A stretch of DNA of 64,000 bases from Dysgonomonadaceae bacterium zrk40 (GCA_016916535.1 CP070276.1:1798001-1862000), one strand, 5' to 3'. Shown: positions 26,036 to 35,285, counted from the first letter of the stretch. Translations and numbers: made by a program. Notes: generated by a model not told the origin, from the sequence alone.

Positions 26036-27580
26036 ATGAACAAGGCACACTTTCTCTGGGTGGATGATGAGATTGATCTTATGAAACCATATATCCTTTT
26101 TCTCGAAGAGAAGGGATACAGGACCGATTCTGCCGCTAATGGAAACGATGCCCTCAACATGTGTCGCGAAAAGCGTTACGACATCGTTTTCCTGGATGAG
26201 CAGATGCCCGGTATGTCAGGCCTGCAAATACTGTCACGGCTGAACACTGCATATCCTGATCTGCCGGTTGTGATGGTAACCCGCAGCGAGGATGAGGGAA
26301 TCATGGAACAGGCCATCGGTCGCAGAATCACCGATTACCTCATCAAACCGGTAAACCCGAATCAGGTGCTGCTCTCCGTCAAGAAGATATTGGATCAAAA
26401 AGAGCTGGTTGCCGAGAGAGCCGCTGTCAACTATCGTGAAGCGTTTGCCCGGATCGCGGAGGAGATGGATCGTTGTAGCACGGCCGGTGACTGGATGGCT
26501 TTGTACCGGAAACTTGTTTATTGGGAGCTCGAGCTCGAGCGAACCGCACATCCGCTTATTGAGATGCTTGAGCAGCAGAAGAGTGAGGCCAACAAGCTAT
26601 TCGGGAGGTTTATCAAAAGCAACTACGAAGAATGGATGGTTCTGCCCGCTGAACGTCCGCTGATCAGTCCCGAGCTCTTTGAGAAGATTCTCTTCCCATT
26701 GCTGGAAGGGGATGAGAAGCTTTTTTTCATCCTGATCGATAACTTCCGCCTCGATCAATGGTTGACAGTGAAAGAGATCGTCTCTGCTCAATTTGACTCG
26801 CACGAAGAGCTATATTACAGCATCCTTCCCACGGCCACACCCTATGCCCGTAATGCGATCTTCTCGGGAGTGATGCCACGGAGGATTGCGGAGCTCTACC
26901 CCGATCTGTGGGTTGAGGAAGGAGATGAGGAGGGGATGAACCACCATGAAGAGGAACTCATAAACCGTCAGCTGCACCGTTTCAGGATCAGGAAGAGTAT
27001 ATCCTATCATAAGATCAGCAGCAATAGAGAGGGTGAACGATTGACCGCACGTTTGGCTGGACTTCTGAAAAACGACCTGAATGTGGTTGTGTTCAATTTT
27101 ATTGATATGCTGTCTCATGCGGGCACCGAGTCTAAGATGATTCGTGAACTGACTGCTGATGAGTCTGCCTACCGCTCACTTACCCGTTCCTGGTTCCTGC
27201 ATTCACCGCTCCGCACGCTGTTGGAAGCAATAGCCGCCAAAGGCGTTAAGGTGGTACTCACCACCGATCACGGGGCCATCAGGGTGAAAAGAGGGGTGAA
27301 GGTTAAGGGTGAGCGTGATACCAACGTGAGCCTCCGTTACAAGCTGGGGAGAAACCTGGGGTATGATCCTTCCGCTCTGTTTGATATGTTGCACCCCGAG
27401 AATTGCGGACTGCCCTCACCTCATATGAGTACCCGTTATCTCTTTGCACTGAACAACGACCTGCTGGTCTACCCCAACAATTGGAACCATTACCTTTCTC
27501 TGTTCGAGAACAGTTACCAGCATGGAGGTGTTTCAATGGAGGAGATGCTTGTTCCTCTGATTACACTTACACCAAAATAG
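26036..27580 (+). CDS. porX: Type IX secretion response regulator PorX
   Basis: 514 residues. Residues 1-120 are a receiver domain with acidic pocket Asp10/Asp11, phospho-acceptor Asp54 (VFLDEQMPG) and the conserved Lys in DYLIKPVNP near 105. The rest is a PglZ-type alkaline-phosphatase-superfamily domain; its metal-binding TTDHG motif lies near residue 410. This fusion defines PorX, which in Porphyromonas gingivalis works with sensor PorY and sigma factor SigP to control type IX secretion genes, and whose PglZ domain has been reported to act on oligonucleotides. No PorY-like kinase is in the window. PorV, a secretion component, is encoded at 55522. Confidence 0.92.
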   Translation: MNKAHFLWVDDEIDLMKPYILFLEEKGYRTDSAANGNDALNMCREKRYDIVFLDEQMPGMSGLQILSRLNTAYPDLPVVMVTRSEDEGIMEQAIGRRITDYLIKPVNPNQVLLSVKKILDQKELVAERAAVNYREAFARIAEEMDRCSTAGDWMALYRKLVYWELELERTAHPLIEMLEQQKSEANKLFGRFIKSNYEEWMVLPAERPLISPELFEKILFPLLEGDEKLFFILIDNFRLDQWLTVKEIVSAQFDSHEELYYSILPTATPYARNAIFSGVMPRRIAELYPDLWVEEGDEEGMNHHEEELINRQLHRFRIRKSISYHKISSNREGERLTARLAGLLKNDLNVVVFNFIDMLSHAGTESKMIRELTADESAYRSLTRSWFLHSPLRTLLEAIAAKGVKVVLTTDHGAIRVKRGVKVKGERDTNVSLRYKLGRNLGYDPSALFDMLHPENCGLPSPHMSTRYLFALNNDLLVYPNNWNHYLSLFENSYQHGGVSMEEMLVPLITLTPK

Positions 27581-27585
27581 AACGT

Positions 27586-28002
27586 ATGAAGATCCTCATC
27601 AATGATATTGAGCAGATAAATGATGCTGCCCGCACTTTCCTCCAGGAGACAGAGGGACACACGGTGTTTGCCTTTTACGGGGCCATGGGTGCCGGAAAGA
27701 CCACCTTCATCAAAGCCCTCTGTGAAGAGCTGGGCGTTGAGGAGACGGTAGCCAGTCCCACCTTTGCCATCATCAACGAATACAAGGACAGGAAGGGAGA
27801 CTCGGTCTTCCACTTCGATTTTTATCGCATCAACAAGCTGGAAGAGGCTTTTGACTTCGGATCTGAAGATTACTTTTACAGCGGAAGCATCTGCTTCATT
27901 GAGTGGCCTGAGCTGGTGGAAGAGGTGTTGCCTGAGGGAACCCTGCGTATTTCCATTCATGAGAACGAGAATGGAGTGCGTATCGTGGAACAAATAGAGT
28001 GA
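27586..28002 (+). CDS. tsaE: tRNA threonylcarbamoyladenosine biosynthesis ATPase TsaE
   Basis: 138 residues from the ATG at 27586, five bases after porX. The Walker A motif reads GAMGAGKTTFIK (near residues 29-40), followed by SPTFAIINEY and HFDFYRI, both characteristic of TsaE/YjeE. With TsaB and TsaD it installs the t6A modification at position 37 of tRNAs. Its position directly after porX is common in this phylum and implies co-transcription, although the two have no obvious functional link. Confidence 0.94.
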   Translation: MKILINDIEQINDAARTFLQETEGHTVFAFYGAMGAGKTTFIKALCEELGVEETVASPTFAIINEYKDRKGDSVFHFDFYRINKLEEAFDFGSEDYFYSGSICFIEWPELVEEVLPEGTLRISIHENENGVRIVEQIE

Positions 28003-28066
28003 AAACGATGATGTCCCATTAAACGAACCACTGTCAAATCACTCTTACAGATAGGCTCTTTTCCCG

Positions 28067-28093
28067 TTGAATCGGGGAGTAACCATTACTTTG
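28067..28093 (+). promoter_or_regulatory. Possible promoter of the TPR protein gene
   Basis: TTACTTTG at 28086-28093 (7 of 8 to TAnnTTTG) and TTG at 28067-28069, spacer 16 bp. The ATG at 28108 lies 14 bases downstream. Confidence 0.4.
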
Positions 28094-28107
28094 TCATTTC
28101 CAGAATT

Positions 28108-30168
28108 ATGAAGAGAACAATCATAGCGGCACTTATAGCACTCTCAGCCTTGTCGGCATCGGCACAGGTGAATACCGATCGCGTGATGATGATCGGGAAA
28201 AATGCCCTCTATTTTGAGGATTATGTCCTGGCAATCCAGTATTTCAACCAGGTTATATCAGCCAAACCCTATCTGGCTGAGCCTTATTATTTCAGGGCGA
28301 TGTCGAAGTTCATGCTCGATGATTTCAAAGGTGCCGAAGAGGATGCTTCAGAGTGCTTGCTGCGAAACCCATATTACACCGCTGCCTATCAGTTGCGGGG
28401 GGCAGCACGTCAGAACCAGGAGAAGTATCAACTGGCTGCCACCGATTATCAGCGCAGTCTCGAGTTTTTTCCAGAGGACAGGATCACACTGGTAAACATG
28501 GGGATCGTCAATGTGGAGATGAAGCATTATGAGGTGGCAGAGAAATTTTTCGAAGTGTTGCTGCGTCGTTTTCCCGATTACACTCCAGGTTATCTGACCC
28601 GTTCTCAGATGTACCTCGAGCAGGGGGATACCATTCAGGCGATGACCGATCTGGACAAGGCGATTGAGATTGATCCCTACACCTCGCAATCGTTCTCCGC
28701 ACGGGGACTGCTTTACTTCCAGCAGAAGCAATACAACAAGGCGCTTGCCGACCTGGATGAAGCCATTCGCCTCGATCCCTATTTCACCGGCAACTACATT
28801 AACCGGGGACTGGTGAAATACCACCTGAACGACCTTCGTGGGGCGATGGCTGATTATGACAGGGTGATAGAGACAGAAGAGAACAACCTTATCGCCCGTT
28901 TTAACCGGGGCCTGCTGCGTGCACAGGTGGCTGATAACAACCGCGCCATCAGTGATTTCGACAAAGTGCTGGAGCTTGATCCTGACAACACCATCGCCTA
29001 CCTCAACCGTTCCATGCTCAAAAACGAGATCGGCGACAAGGGTGGCGCACTCAGCGACCTGAACATGGTGCTGGAAGCACATCCTGATTTCTTTAATGGT
29101 TATTACATGCGGTCTCAGCTCAAGCGGGAGTTGAACGACTTGCGCGGATCGGAAAACGATTACCTCCTGGCGCGAGCCGAGGAGGCTAAAGCCCGAAGGA
29201 ATGCAACCTCCAATCCCAAGCCTTTCGACAAGGAATCGGGTGATGAGGAGGTAAAGGCTACACGTGATGAAACCGATACCAACATCGAGAAGTTCAACCT
29301 GCTGGTGGTGGCCCATGAGGAGGATTCACAGAAATCAAAATATCAGCGACAAAGCAGGGGCAAGGTGCAGAACATTCATGCTCCTGTGGAACTGGAACCT
29401 CTCTTTGTGCTGACCTACTATGAACGGTCGGTAGAGGTACACCGTCCGGTATACTATTCTGAGGCGATGGACAAGGGAAACAGCCAACTGGGGCTGAACT
29501 GGATCCTGAAGGTAACCAATCTTGAGGCACCCCTGAACGAGCTGCAGGTGCAGACCCATTTCCGATCGATTGACAACTACTCGCGCAGGTTGGAGGGGGA
29601 TCCCCGCAACGAGGCACTCTTTTTTGGCAGGGGGTTGGATTTCATGCTGGTCCAGGATTACGAGAATGCATTGAAAGATATGAACAGGGTGTTGGAGATT
29701 AATCCCGAAATGACGCTTGCACGATTTGCCAGAGCGGTGATCCGTACCAAGCAGATGGAATATGACCGGCTGCAGGATGACCCGATGATGATGGATCGCG
29801 GAAGTGAAATTGAGCTGCCCGGGAAGAGTGAGTTGCCGGGGACGTTGCGGCTGCCGGAGATCTCCACCCGTTCAATCGACTATGAAGAGATCCTGAAAGA
29901 TTATGAGGCAATTATCCGTCTCAATCCCGATTTCATTTTTGCCTGGTATAACAGGGCTGAGATCTTCACCCTGGAAAATGACTATCGTGCTGCAATCTCT
30001 GATTATACCAAGGCCATTGAGCTGGAGCCTCAGTTTGCCGAAGCCTATTTCAACAGAGGCCTGTCGCGGCTCTCCATCGGTGAAACAGCTGCCGGCCTTG
30101 ATGATCTGCGAAAAGCAGGTGAGTTGGGCATCATTCAGTCGTACAGCATCATCAAGCGTATGCAGTAG
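28108..30168 (+). CDS. Exported tetratricopeptide-repeat protein
   Basis: 686 residues with a signal peptide (residues 1-20, ending ASAQ). At least nine TPR units run through residues 30-350, and two or three more in 500-680, with repeated patterns such as KAIEIDPYTSQSFSARG and NRGLVKYHLNDL. A non-repeat region of about 150 residues (370-500) separates the two arrays. The protein is probably periplasmic or outer-membrane associated and acts as a scaffold; its partner is unknown. It is independent of the porX-tsaE unit by its spacing of 105 bases. A hairpin (30196-30227) follows. Confidence 0.85.
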   Translation: MKRTIIAALIALSALSASAQVNTDRVMMIGKNALYFEDYVLAIQYFNQVISAKPYLAEPYYFRAMSKFMLDDFKGAEEDASECLLRNPYYTAAYQLRGAARQNQEKYQLAATDYQRSLEFFPEDRITLVNMGIVNVEMKHYEVAEKFFEVLLRRFPDYTPGYLTRSQMYLEQGDTIQAMTDLDKAIEIDPYTSQSFSARGLLYFQQKQYNKALADLDEAIRLDPYFTGNYINRGLVKYHLNDLRGAMADYDRVIETEENNLIARFNRGLLRAQVADNNRAISDFDKVLELDPDNTIAYLNRSMLKNEIGDKGGALSDLNMVLEAHPDFFNGYYMRSQLKRELNDLRGSENDYLLARAEEAKARRNATSNPKPFDKESGDEEVKATRDETDTNIEKFNLLVVAHEEDSQKSKYQRQSRGKVQNIHAPVELEPLFVLTYYERSVEVHRPVYYSEAMDKGNSQLGLNWILKVTNLEAPLNELQVQTHFRSIDNYSRRLEGDPRNEALFFGRGLDFMLVQDYENALKDMNRVLEINPEMTLARFARAVIRTKQMEYDRLQDDPMMMDRGSEIELPGKSELPGTLRLPEISTRSIDYEEILKDYEAIIRLNPDFIFAWYNRAEIFTLENDYRAAISDYTKAIELEPQFAEAYFNRGLSRLSIGETAAGLDDLRKAGELGIIQSYSIIKRMQ

Positions 30169-30195
30169 GGTGTTTTTTTAACAGCCGTGAAAGAC

Positions 30196-30227
30196 AGACC
30201 CCGGAATAGTTCTCTACTCCGGGGTCT
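30196..30227. terminator. Hairpin between the TPR gene and the inserted IS
   Basis: AGACCCCGGA (30196-30205) pairs with TCCGGGGTCT (30218-30227), a 10-bp perfect stem. Before the IS arrived it lay between two convergent genes about 100 bases apart, so it probably served both. Confidence 0.6.
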
Positions 30228-30270
30228 GGCATGTTAGATGAAAGCAGGGATCAACCACTTTCACTACTTC

Positions 30271-31910
30271 GGGTCTGCTGAATAATAGATATTTATTCTG
30301 AAAATCAGCAAATTAAACGATATAAAATTTGCATAACTGCAAGAAATTGAGTATTTTTACTTCATAAACCTTGCATTTTATGATACGATACAAGAGCTCC
30401 AGACAGCTTTCAATATCCGAGTTCAAGATGCCTTTTGAGGCAAAACTGGATGAGAATAACCGGTGGGTTGTTCTTTCAAAAATAGTTCCCTGGGAAGAGT
30501 TCGCCCGGCTTTACTACAAGAACTTCAAGAGCAACCGTGGTGCCCCCACCAAGGATGCCAGGCTTGTGCTGGGAGTGATCATCATCAAGCACATCATGAA
30601 GACGGACGATCGCGGTGTGATCGAGATGATCCAGGAGAATCCCTACATGCAGTATTTTCTTGGACTCGAAGCTTTCACTTATGAACAGGTAATGACGCCC
30701 TCGCTGCTGGTTTCCATCAGGAAACGCATTGATCTGGATGTCTTTGAATCATTGACAGACGATTTAATAAGAAAAGGGTTGAAGCTGAAAGCCGGGACAA
30801 AACAAGAAAAGGCTGACACGGTTACGAAGGATGAAGAAGATGATAATGATGACGACCCTGATCCACATCCCGGGAACAAGGGGAAGCTTCAATTGGATGC
30901 AACGGTCTGTGATGCGGATATCAAGTATCCCACCGATCTGGATCTGCTGAACGAGAGTCGTCAAAAGGCCGAGGAGTTGATTGATGAGTTGTGTTTAAAA
31001 CTGGGTATTAAAGATAAACCCCGTACATACAGAAGGGTTGCACGCAAGGATTTTTTGAATGTATCGAAGATGAAGAGAAAACCTGCCAACGTTTTAAGAC
31101 AAGCGATACGCAAGCAAATCAACTACCTGAAGCGGGATGTACGGACTATCAATGAGATGCTGGACACCATAAAGGATGAACCGGTTCCTTTTAACAGGCG
31201 GCAACTGAAATATTTTTTTGTTATCCAGCATCTGCTGGAACAACAGGAGAGCATGTACAAGAAGAAGAGCCATCAAGTAGAAGATCGCATCGTGAGCATT
31301 CATCAGCCGCATGTACGTCCCATCGTGCGTGGCAAGGCCAAGGCCAAGACGGAGTTTGGCGCCAAGATCAACATCAGCCTGCTGGATGGATATGCCAGGG
31401 TGGATCATTTTGACTGGGATGCCTTTAACGAGGGGCAGGATCTTCAGGCACAGGTCGAACGCTTTAGGGAACTGACAGGGAAATACCCGGAGCTGGTTCA
31501 GGTGGATAAGATTTATCTCACCCGGGAGAACAGACGGTTTTTGAAAGAGAAAAGAATCCGCTACACCGGGGAACCACTGGGACGAAAACCGGTAAAAGAG
31601 ATCAAGAGCAGATACCAAAAACGTAAAGAGCGACGAGAGGCGGCGGAACGCAATCAGGTTGAAGGAAAGTTTGGTCAGGGCAAGCGTGGATATGGTTTAA
31701 ATGATATCCGCGCCAGATTGGCCACGACATCAAACAGTTGGATAGGGGCTATCATTTTTGTGATGAACCTGATCAGGTACATGAGGGATATTCCCCTTCC
31801 TTATTTTGTCTCGTTTCTATCGAAACTGATGAAAGTGAGAAATATAAACATTTATCCAGTCAAGCCACAAATGAAATTGTGTGCCTGATTAGGATTTAAT
31901 AAGCAGACCC
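30271..31910 (+). mobile_element. Complete insertion sequence, IS5/IS1182-like, with 6-bp target duplication
   Basis: The ends are GGGTCTGCTGAATAA (left, 30271-30285) and its imperfect inverse at 31896-31910 (13 of 15 match). The element is 1640 bp with one long transposase gene. It is flanked by the direct repeat TACTTC at 30265-30270 and 31911-31916, a target-site duplication. The transposase ORF is intact, so the element may be active. The family assignment is from protein resemblance only. Confidence 0.88.
30380..31888 (+). CDS. DDE transposase of the IS5/IS1182 type
   Basis: 502 residues from the ATG at 30380 (MIRYKSSRQLSISEF). The N-terminal DUF772-like domain (residues 15-120) contains DARLVLGVIIIKH and EMIQENPYMQYFLGL. 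The DDE catalytic Asp lies in KLQLDATVCDADIKYP, the second Asp in VQVDKIYLTRENRRF, and the Glu in NQVEGKFGQGKRGYG. An acidic linker and an inserted helical region fall in between. The reading frame is intact with no frameshift. It is flanked by inverted ends and a target duplication, so it is a complete element. Confidence 0.92.
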   Translation: MIRYKSSRQLSISEFKMPFEAKLDENNRWVVLSKIVPWEEFARLYYKNFKSNRGAPTKDARLVLGVIIIKHIMKTDDRGVIEMIQENPYMQYFLGLEAFTYEQVMTPSLLVSIRKRIDLDVFESLTDDLIRKGLKLKAGTKQEKADTVTKDEEDDNDDDPDPHPGNKGKLQLDATVCDADIKYPTDLDLLNESRQKAEELIDELCLKLGIKDKPRTYRRVARKDFLNVSKMKRKPANVLRQAIRKQINYLKRDVRTINEMLDTIKDEPVPFNRRQLKYFFVIQHLLEQQESMYKKKSHQVEDRIVSIHQPHVRPIVRGKAKAKTEFGAKINISLLDGYARVDHFDWDAFNEGQDLQAQVERFRELTGKYPELVQVDKIYLTRENRRFLKEKRIRYTGEPLGRKPVKEIKSRYQKRKERREAAERNQVEGKFGQGKRGYGLNDIRARLATTSNSWIGAIIFVMNLIRYMRDIPLPYFVSFLSKLMKVRNINIYPVKPQMKLCA

Positions 31911-32245
31911 TACTTCTTCTGTTGCTCTTCAATTCTGGTCTCTGCAACAGCAAGTTTGATCTTGTCAAATGCTTTTTTCAGTTTCAGCGTATCGGTCCGA
32001 TCGGAACGAAAGGTGATCTCCACCGTGGAGCCGTCATCACCGTACGCCAGGGCTGTCACCCCTTTCTCAAAGGGGATGTATCCCTCGATTTTACGCTTAC
32101 AGTTGTGACAGATCTCCTCATCAAGGGTAAACAGAGCAGTCACCTCTTTTTTGTTCTGATTCTTCTCTTTCTTTTGTGCAAACGCACTGCCCATACTGCC
32201 CACACTCAGGGCAATGATCATCAGGAATAGTACTGTTTTCTTCAT
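31910..32245 (-). CDS. Exported heavy-metal-associated (HMA) domain protein
   Basis: 111 residues with a signal peptide ending AFAQ (residue 24). The HMA-like domain (residues 35-105) carries a metal-binding CHNC pair, Cys46 and Cys49, followed by KRKIEGYIPFEKGV, as in ferredoxin-like copper/zinc carriers. It lies 41 bases after the TonB receptor gene and is probably the last gene of the metal-handling operon. An insertion sequence has landed exactly at its stop codon: the TAG uses the IS end base, which equals the original base, so the protein is unchanged. The original downstream hairpin is now 1.6 kb away. Confidence 0.85.
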   Translation of the reverse strand: MKKTVLFLMIIALSVGSMGSAFAQKKEKNQNKKEVTALFTLDEEICHNCKRKIEGYIPFEKGVTALAYGDDGSTVEITFRSDRTDTLKLKKAFDKIKLAVAETRIEEQQKK

Positions 32246-32286
32246 AAAACTGAAATTTAAAAAATGTTTGTATTGGGTTAGGCTGA

Positions 32287-34500
32287 TTAATATCTCGGAA
32301 TGTTATATCGCAGGCCGGCGTAGATCTTCCTGCCGTGCACCGGTCCCCACACCATGGTGGCGTCGAAGTCGCCACTGCGGGGGTTGGCGGCATCGATGAT
32401 GGGATTCGCCTGTCGGAAATCGAACAGGTTCTCCCCTCCCAGGTAAAGTGAGAAGTTGCGGAAATAACGGGTGACCTGTCCATTGACCACCGTGAAGGGA
32501 TCGAAACGTTCTTCCCACAGTGGGTTGCTGCTGTCGGGTGTAGGCATCCTTCCTCCGCCATTGAATTGTCCGGTGAGGTCGAACTGCCACTTGCGTAGAG
32601 GGGTTTGATAGGAGGCGGTGACCAGTGCCTTGTAGTCGTTCAACAGTGGCTTGCTCATAAAAAGGGTTTCCCCGGTCGCCTCGTTACGGTAGTCCGACAT
32701 CGATCGTGTGTAGCGGTAGGCGGCGGTGAAGGTGAAACCGGTGAAGAAGGGATAGCTCAGCTCCACCTGCGCACTGTTGGAGTAGGAACGTCCCTTATCC
32801 AGGTTGTAGAATTGGATGGCATGCGGGTCGCTGTCCACATCAACGACTACCTGGTTCAGGAAGCGGGTGTGGTACCATTCCCCCGTGAGGGTGATCTCGC
32901 GTCCCCCGGCGGGGATGTAGAGGGTGGCATTCACCCCGGCGTTCCAGGCCTCCTCCTGGTCGAGCTGATCGGCTATTTCGATGCGTCGTGAGCTGGCCAG
33001 CAGGTAGTTGTTCTCAGCCAGCACATTCGCCGTGCGGAACCCTTTACCCAGTGATCCCCGCAGATGAATCCACTCAGCGGGATTGTACTTCAGGTGCAGC
33101 CGCGGGGTGACGAAAAATCCGTAGCGGCTGCTGTGGTCGGCACGCACACCTCCTTGAAGGATGAATTTGTTTTGCAGGTTGAATGCATATTGCACATAAC
33201 CACCCAGCACGGTCTCATCGCGGTTGAAAGAGTTGTTGTCAAGCTGCTCCTCAAAGCCGTCGTGGTTCAGGCTAAGCCCTGTGCTGAGGTTGTGCATGTG
33301 TGAAAAATCCTTCTCGTATAGCAGGCTGAGGTAGAGGTTTTGTTGCGTGACATCGTAGGGGGTGCGATCGTAACGAGACTGCTGGTCGTGCACCGAGCCG
33401 GAGGCGATCAGTGCTGCGCTCTCCGCCAGCTCATCGGCACTGATGACGTAAGCCTGCTTGGTGTAGAACTCACCCCGGTTGGTTGCCAGCGATATGGTAT
33501 AAGGATCATCAATTGTCCCGTGGGTCACATCCTGTCCTCCCTCACGCTCTTCATTCACATACCTGACACCATACTGCGCCACATACTTACCCACCTCGTG
33601 ATTCCAGCGATTCATCAGGTTAAGCTGTCTTGTCTTTGGGTAGTCAAGGAAGCCATCCTCGTTGCGGTCGTGCGATTGGGTGTCGTTAGAGTAGTGCGCG
33701 AAGAGGGCGGTGGTGAGACCTTCGTTCAGGTGGATGCTCGCATCCGCATTGGCCTCCATGCGGAGGGCATCGCTCCCGAACAGGTTGAGTGAGAACTTGT
33801 CCATGGTTTGTGGCTTCTTATACTCCACATTGATCTGGCCGGCAAGTGCCTCGTAACCATTCTTCACCGAGGAGGTGCCCTTTGAGATGTAGATCCCCTC
33901 CATCCACGCCCCGGGGATGTAGTCCATGCCAAAGGGTGAGGCTACGCCGCGAAAGTTGGGATAGTTCTCAGTGAGCATTTGCACGTAGGTACCGGCCAGC
34001 CCCAACAATTTAATCTGCTTGGCACCCGTGGCGGCATCACTGTAAGCCACGTCTACCGAAGGATTGGTTTCGAAACTCTCTCCCAGGTTGCAGCAGGCTG
34101 CCCGGTGAATCTCGCCCCTTGTCACCCTTTGTGTCTGCAGCAAGGCATCACGCTGGGTGACGGTGCCGGGTGAGCGGCGACTGATCACCAGCTCATCGAG
34201 CAGTTGCGTATCTTCTTCCAGGATGATTTTCAGCTCTTCATCGGCGTCATGGACGTGGAGGCTCTGGGTGATATAGCCAGTATAGGTCACTATCAGGTGT
34301 TCATGTTTGCCGGTAAGATCGATCTCGAAAAATCCCTCACCGTTTGAGGTGGTACCTTTTCTTGATGTCTCCCAGTAGATGTTGGCTCCGATCACCGGTT
34401 CATTGTTGTTGTCGTATATGTATCCTTTCACTTTGTCGGACGCAGATAGCTGCAGTGTGACAAATATCAGGAGAAGTGAAAATAGATATCTTTGTAACAT
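32287..34500 (-). CDS. TonB-dependent outer-membrane receptor, metal-linked
   Basis: 737 residues from the ATG at 34500 (MLQRYLFSLLLIF) with a signal peptide to about residue 20. An N-terminal carboxypeptidase-regulatory-like domain (22-100) is followed by a plug domain (110-240) and a 22-strand-type barrel ending in a terminal Tyr (RYNIPRY). The plug carries an unusual pair of cysteines at 136-137 (HRAACCNLGESFE). Flanking genes encode a Cys/His-rich exported protein and an HMA protein, so the ligand is probably a metal or metal complex. No SusD partner is present, which argues against a glycan system. Confidence 0.9.
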   Translation of the reverse strand: MLQRYLFSLLLIFVTLQLSASDKVKGYIYDNNNEPVIGANIYWETSRKGTTSNGEGFFEIDLTGKHEHLIVTYTGYITQSLHVHDADEELKIILEEDTQLLDELVISRRSPGTVTQRDALLQTQRVTRGEIHRAACCNLGESFETNPSVDVAYSDAATGAKQIKLLGLAGTYVQMLTENYPNFRGVASPFGMDYIPGAWMEGIYISKGTSSVKNGYEALAGQINVEYKKPQTMDKFSLNLFGSDALRMEANADASIHLNEGLTTALFAHYSNDTQSHDRNEDGFLDYPKTRQLNLMNRWNHEVGKYVAQYGVRYVNEEREGGQDVTHGTIDDPYTISLATNRGEFYTKQAYVISADELAESAALIASGSVHDQQSRYDRTPYDVTQQNLYLSLLYEKDFSHMHNLSTGLSLNHDGFEEQLDNNSFNRDETVLGGYVQYAFNLQNKFILQGGVRADHSSRYGFFVTPRLHLKYNPAEWIHLRGSLGKGFRTANVLAENNYLLASSRRIEIADQLDQEEAWNAGVNATLYIPAGGREITLTGEWYHTRFLNQVVVDVDSDPHAIQFYNLDKGRSYSNSAQVELSYPFFTGFTFTAAYRYTRSMSDYRNEATGETLFMSKPLLNDYKALVTASYQTPLRKWQFDLTGQFNGGGRMPTPDSSNPLWEERFDPFTVVNGQVTRYFRNFSLYLGGENLFDFRQANPIIDAANPRSGDFDATMVWGPVHGRKIYAGLRYNIPRY

Positions 34501-34632
34501 TGTCTTTGGTATGTTTGATTGTGACGGAATCGCACCGTCGATGAATGATTTGGGAATATTGCATTTGCCGGCCATGTCAAGACACAGCAAGTTACTCTCT
34601 TTCGTGCGGAAAGAAAAAGGAGGGGAGAGGAA

Positions 34633-35091
34633 TTAAATCAGCAGGGTGGTGAGCAGTGAGCGGTAGACTTCACTACTTAGGTTGGGTGGTTTCTGACTCT
34701 CAGTTTCAGGATGGGAGATCATCGCACCAGGTGTCAGATCATGGTTCTGAATAGAATGAGCCAGGAAGGGAACATCATGCAGGTCAATGGCCTGAGGCTG
34801 CAGCTCCTGGTTGCGGGTGAATGTTTCCCAGCTAAAGGCAATCCTTTCCACGCCGCAGCTGTCGTGTGCACCCACTTCGCAGAGGTGATTGGCGGTGTCG
34901 TGCCTGTGAGAATCATGGCTCACCTTTTGTGCATTGGCGTGTATCTCGCAACAACGTTGGTCCGTGATCACTTCCAATCCTTCGCTGCGGCAATGGTCGC
35001 AACAATAGAAATAGGCATTCACTCCTGACCCGCCGTAAATGACAAGTATGGTGAGAAAAAGTGTGAGCAGGAGGTGAATGCTTGTTTTCAT
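34633..35091 (-). CDS. Exported Cys/His-rich protein, putative metal binding
   Basis: 152 residues from the ATG at 35091, with an N-terminal hydrophobic segment (residues 5-26). Between residues 30 and 79 lie seven cysteines (30, 31, 34, 47, 48, 71, 79) and histidines 33, 51, 59, 62, 64, 69 and 76, with clustered CCDHC, HDSHRHD and CEVGAHDSC motifs. This density suggests metal capture in the periplasm. The gene leads the TonB receptor-HMA operon and has a TATCTTTG promoter match at 35098-35105. I do not know a named family; copper or zinc is the most likely ligand, by inference. Confidence 0.75.
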   Translation of the reverse strand: MKTSIHLLLTLFLTILVIYGGSGVNAYFYCCDHCRSEGLEVITDQRCCEIHANAQKVSHDSHRHDTANHLCEVGAHDSCGVERIAFSWETFTRNQELQPQAIDLHDVPFLAHSIQNHDLTPGAMISHPETESQKPPNLSSEVYRSLLTTLLI

Positions 35092-35097
35092 CACCTG

Positions 35098-35105
35098 CAA
35101 AGATA
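35098..35105 (-). promoter_or_regulatory. -7 element of the metal-handling operon
   Basis: TATCTTTG on the minus strand, 7 bases before the ATG at 35091. If this is the true promoter the transcript has almost no leader. Confidence 0.45.
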
Positions 35106-35236
35106 GAAGCAGAGAGCTGAATTTATATGGTAATGCTGTTAAAAAAACAAAACCGGAGCCGGGTGGGTTTCTTCCTGTTGCAACTCTTTTTTGCAAAAAA
35201 CTCCTCAAATAGTCCTTTCATATATCACAAAATCAC

Positions 35237-35244
35237 TACATTTG
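35237..35244 (+). promoter_or_regulatory. -7 element for thrS
   Basis: TACATTTG, an exact TAnnTTTG match, 42 bases before the thrS ATG at 35286. No T-box or other leader fold is apparent. Confidence 0.5.
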
Positions 35245-35285
35245 CAATCCAAAAGATAAAATTGATTCACTAAGTATTGGATTAC

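Noticed and set aside
28348-29316. Minus-strand frame of 322 residues opposite the TPR gene
   Set aside because: Shadow of the TPR repeats; no recognisable domain or promoter.
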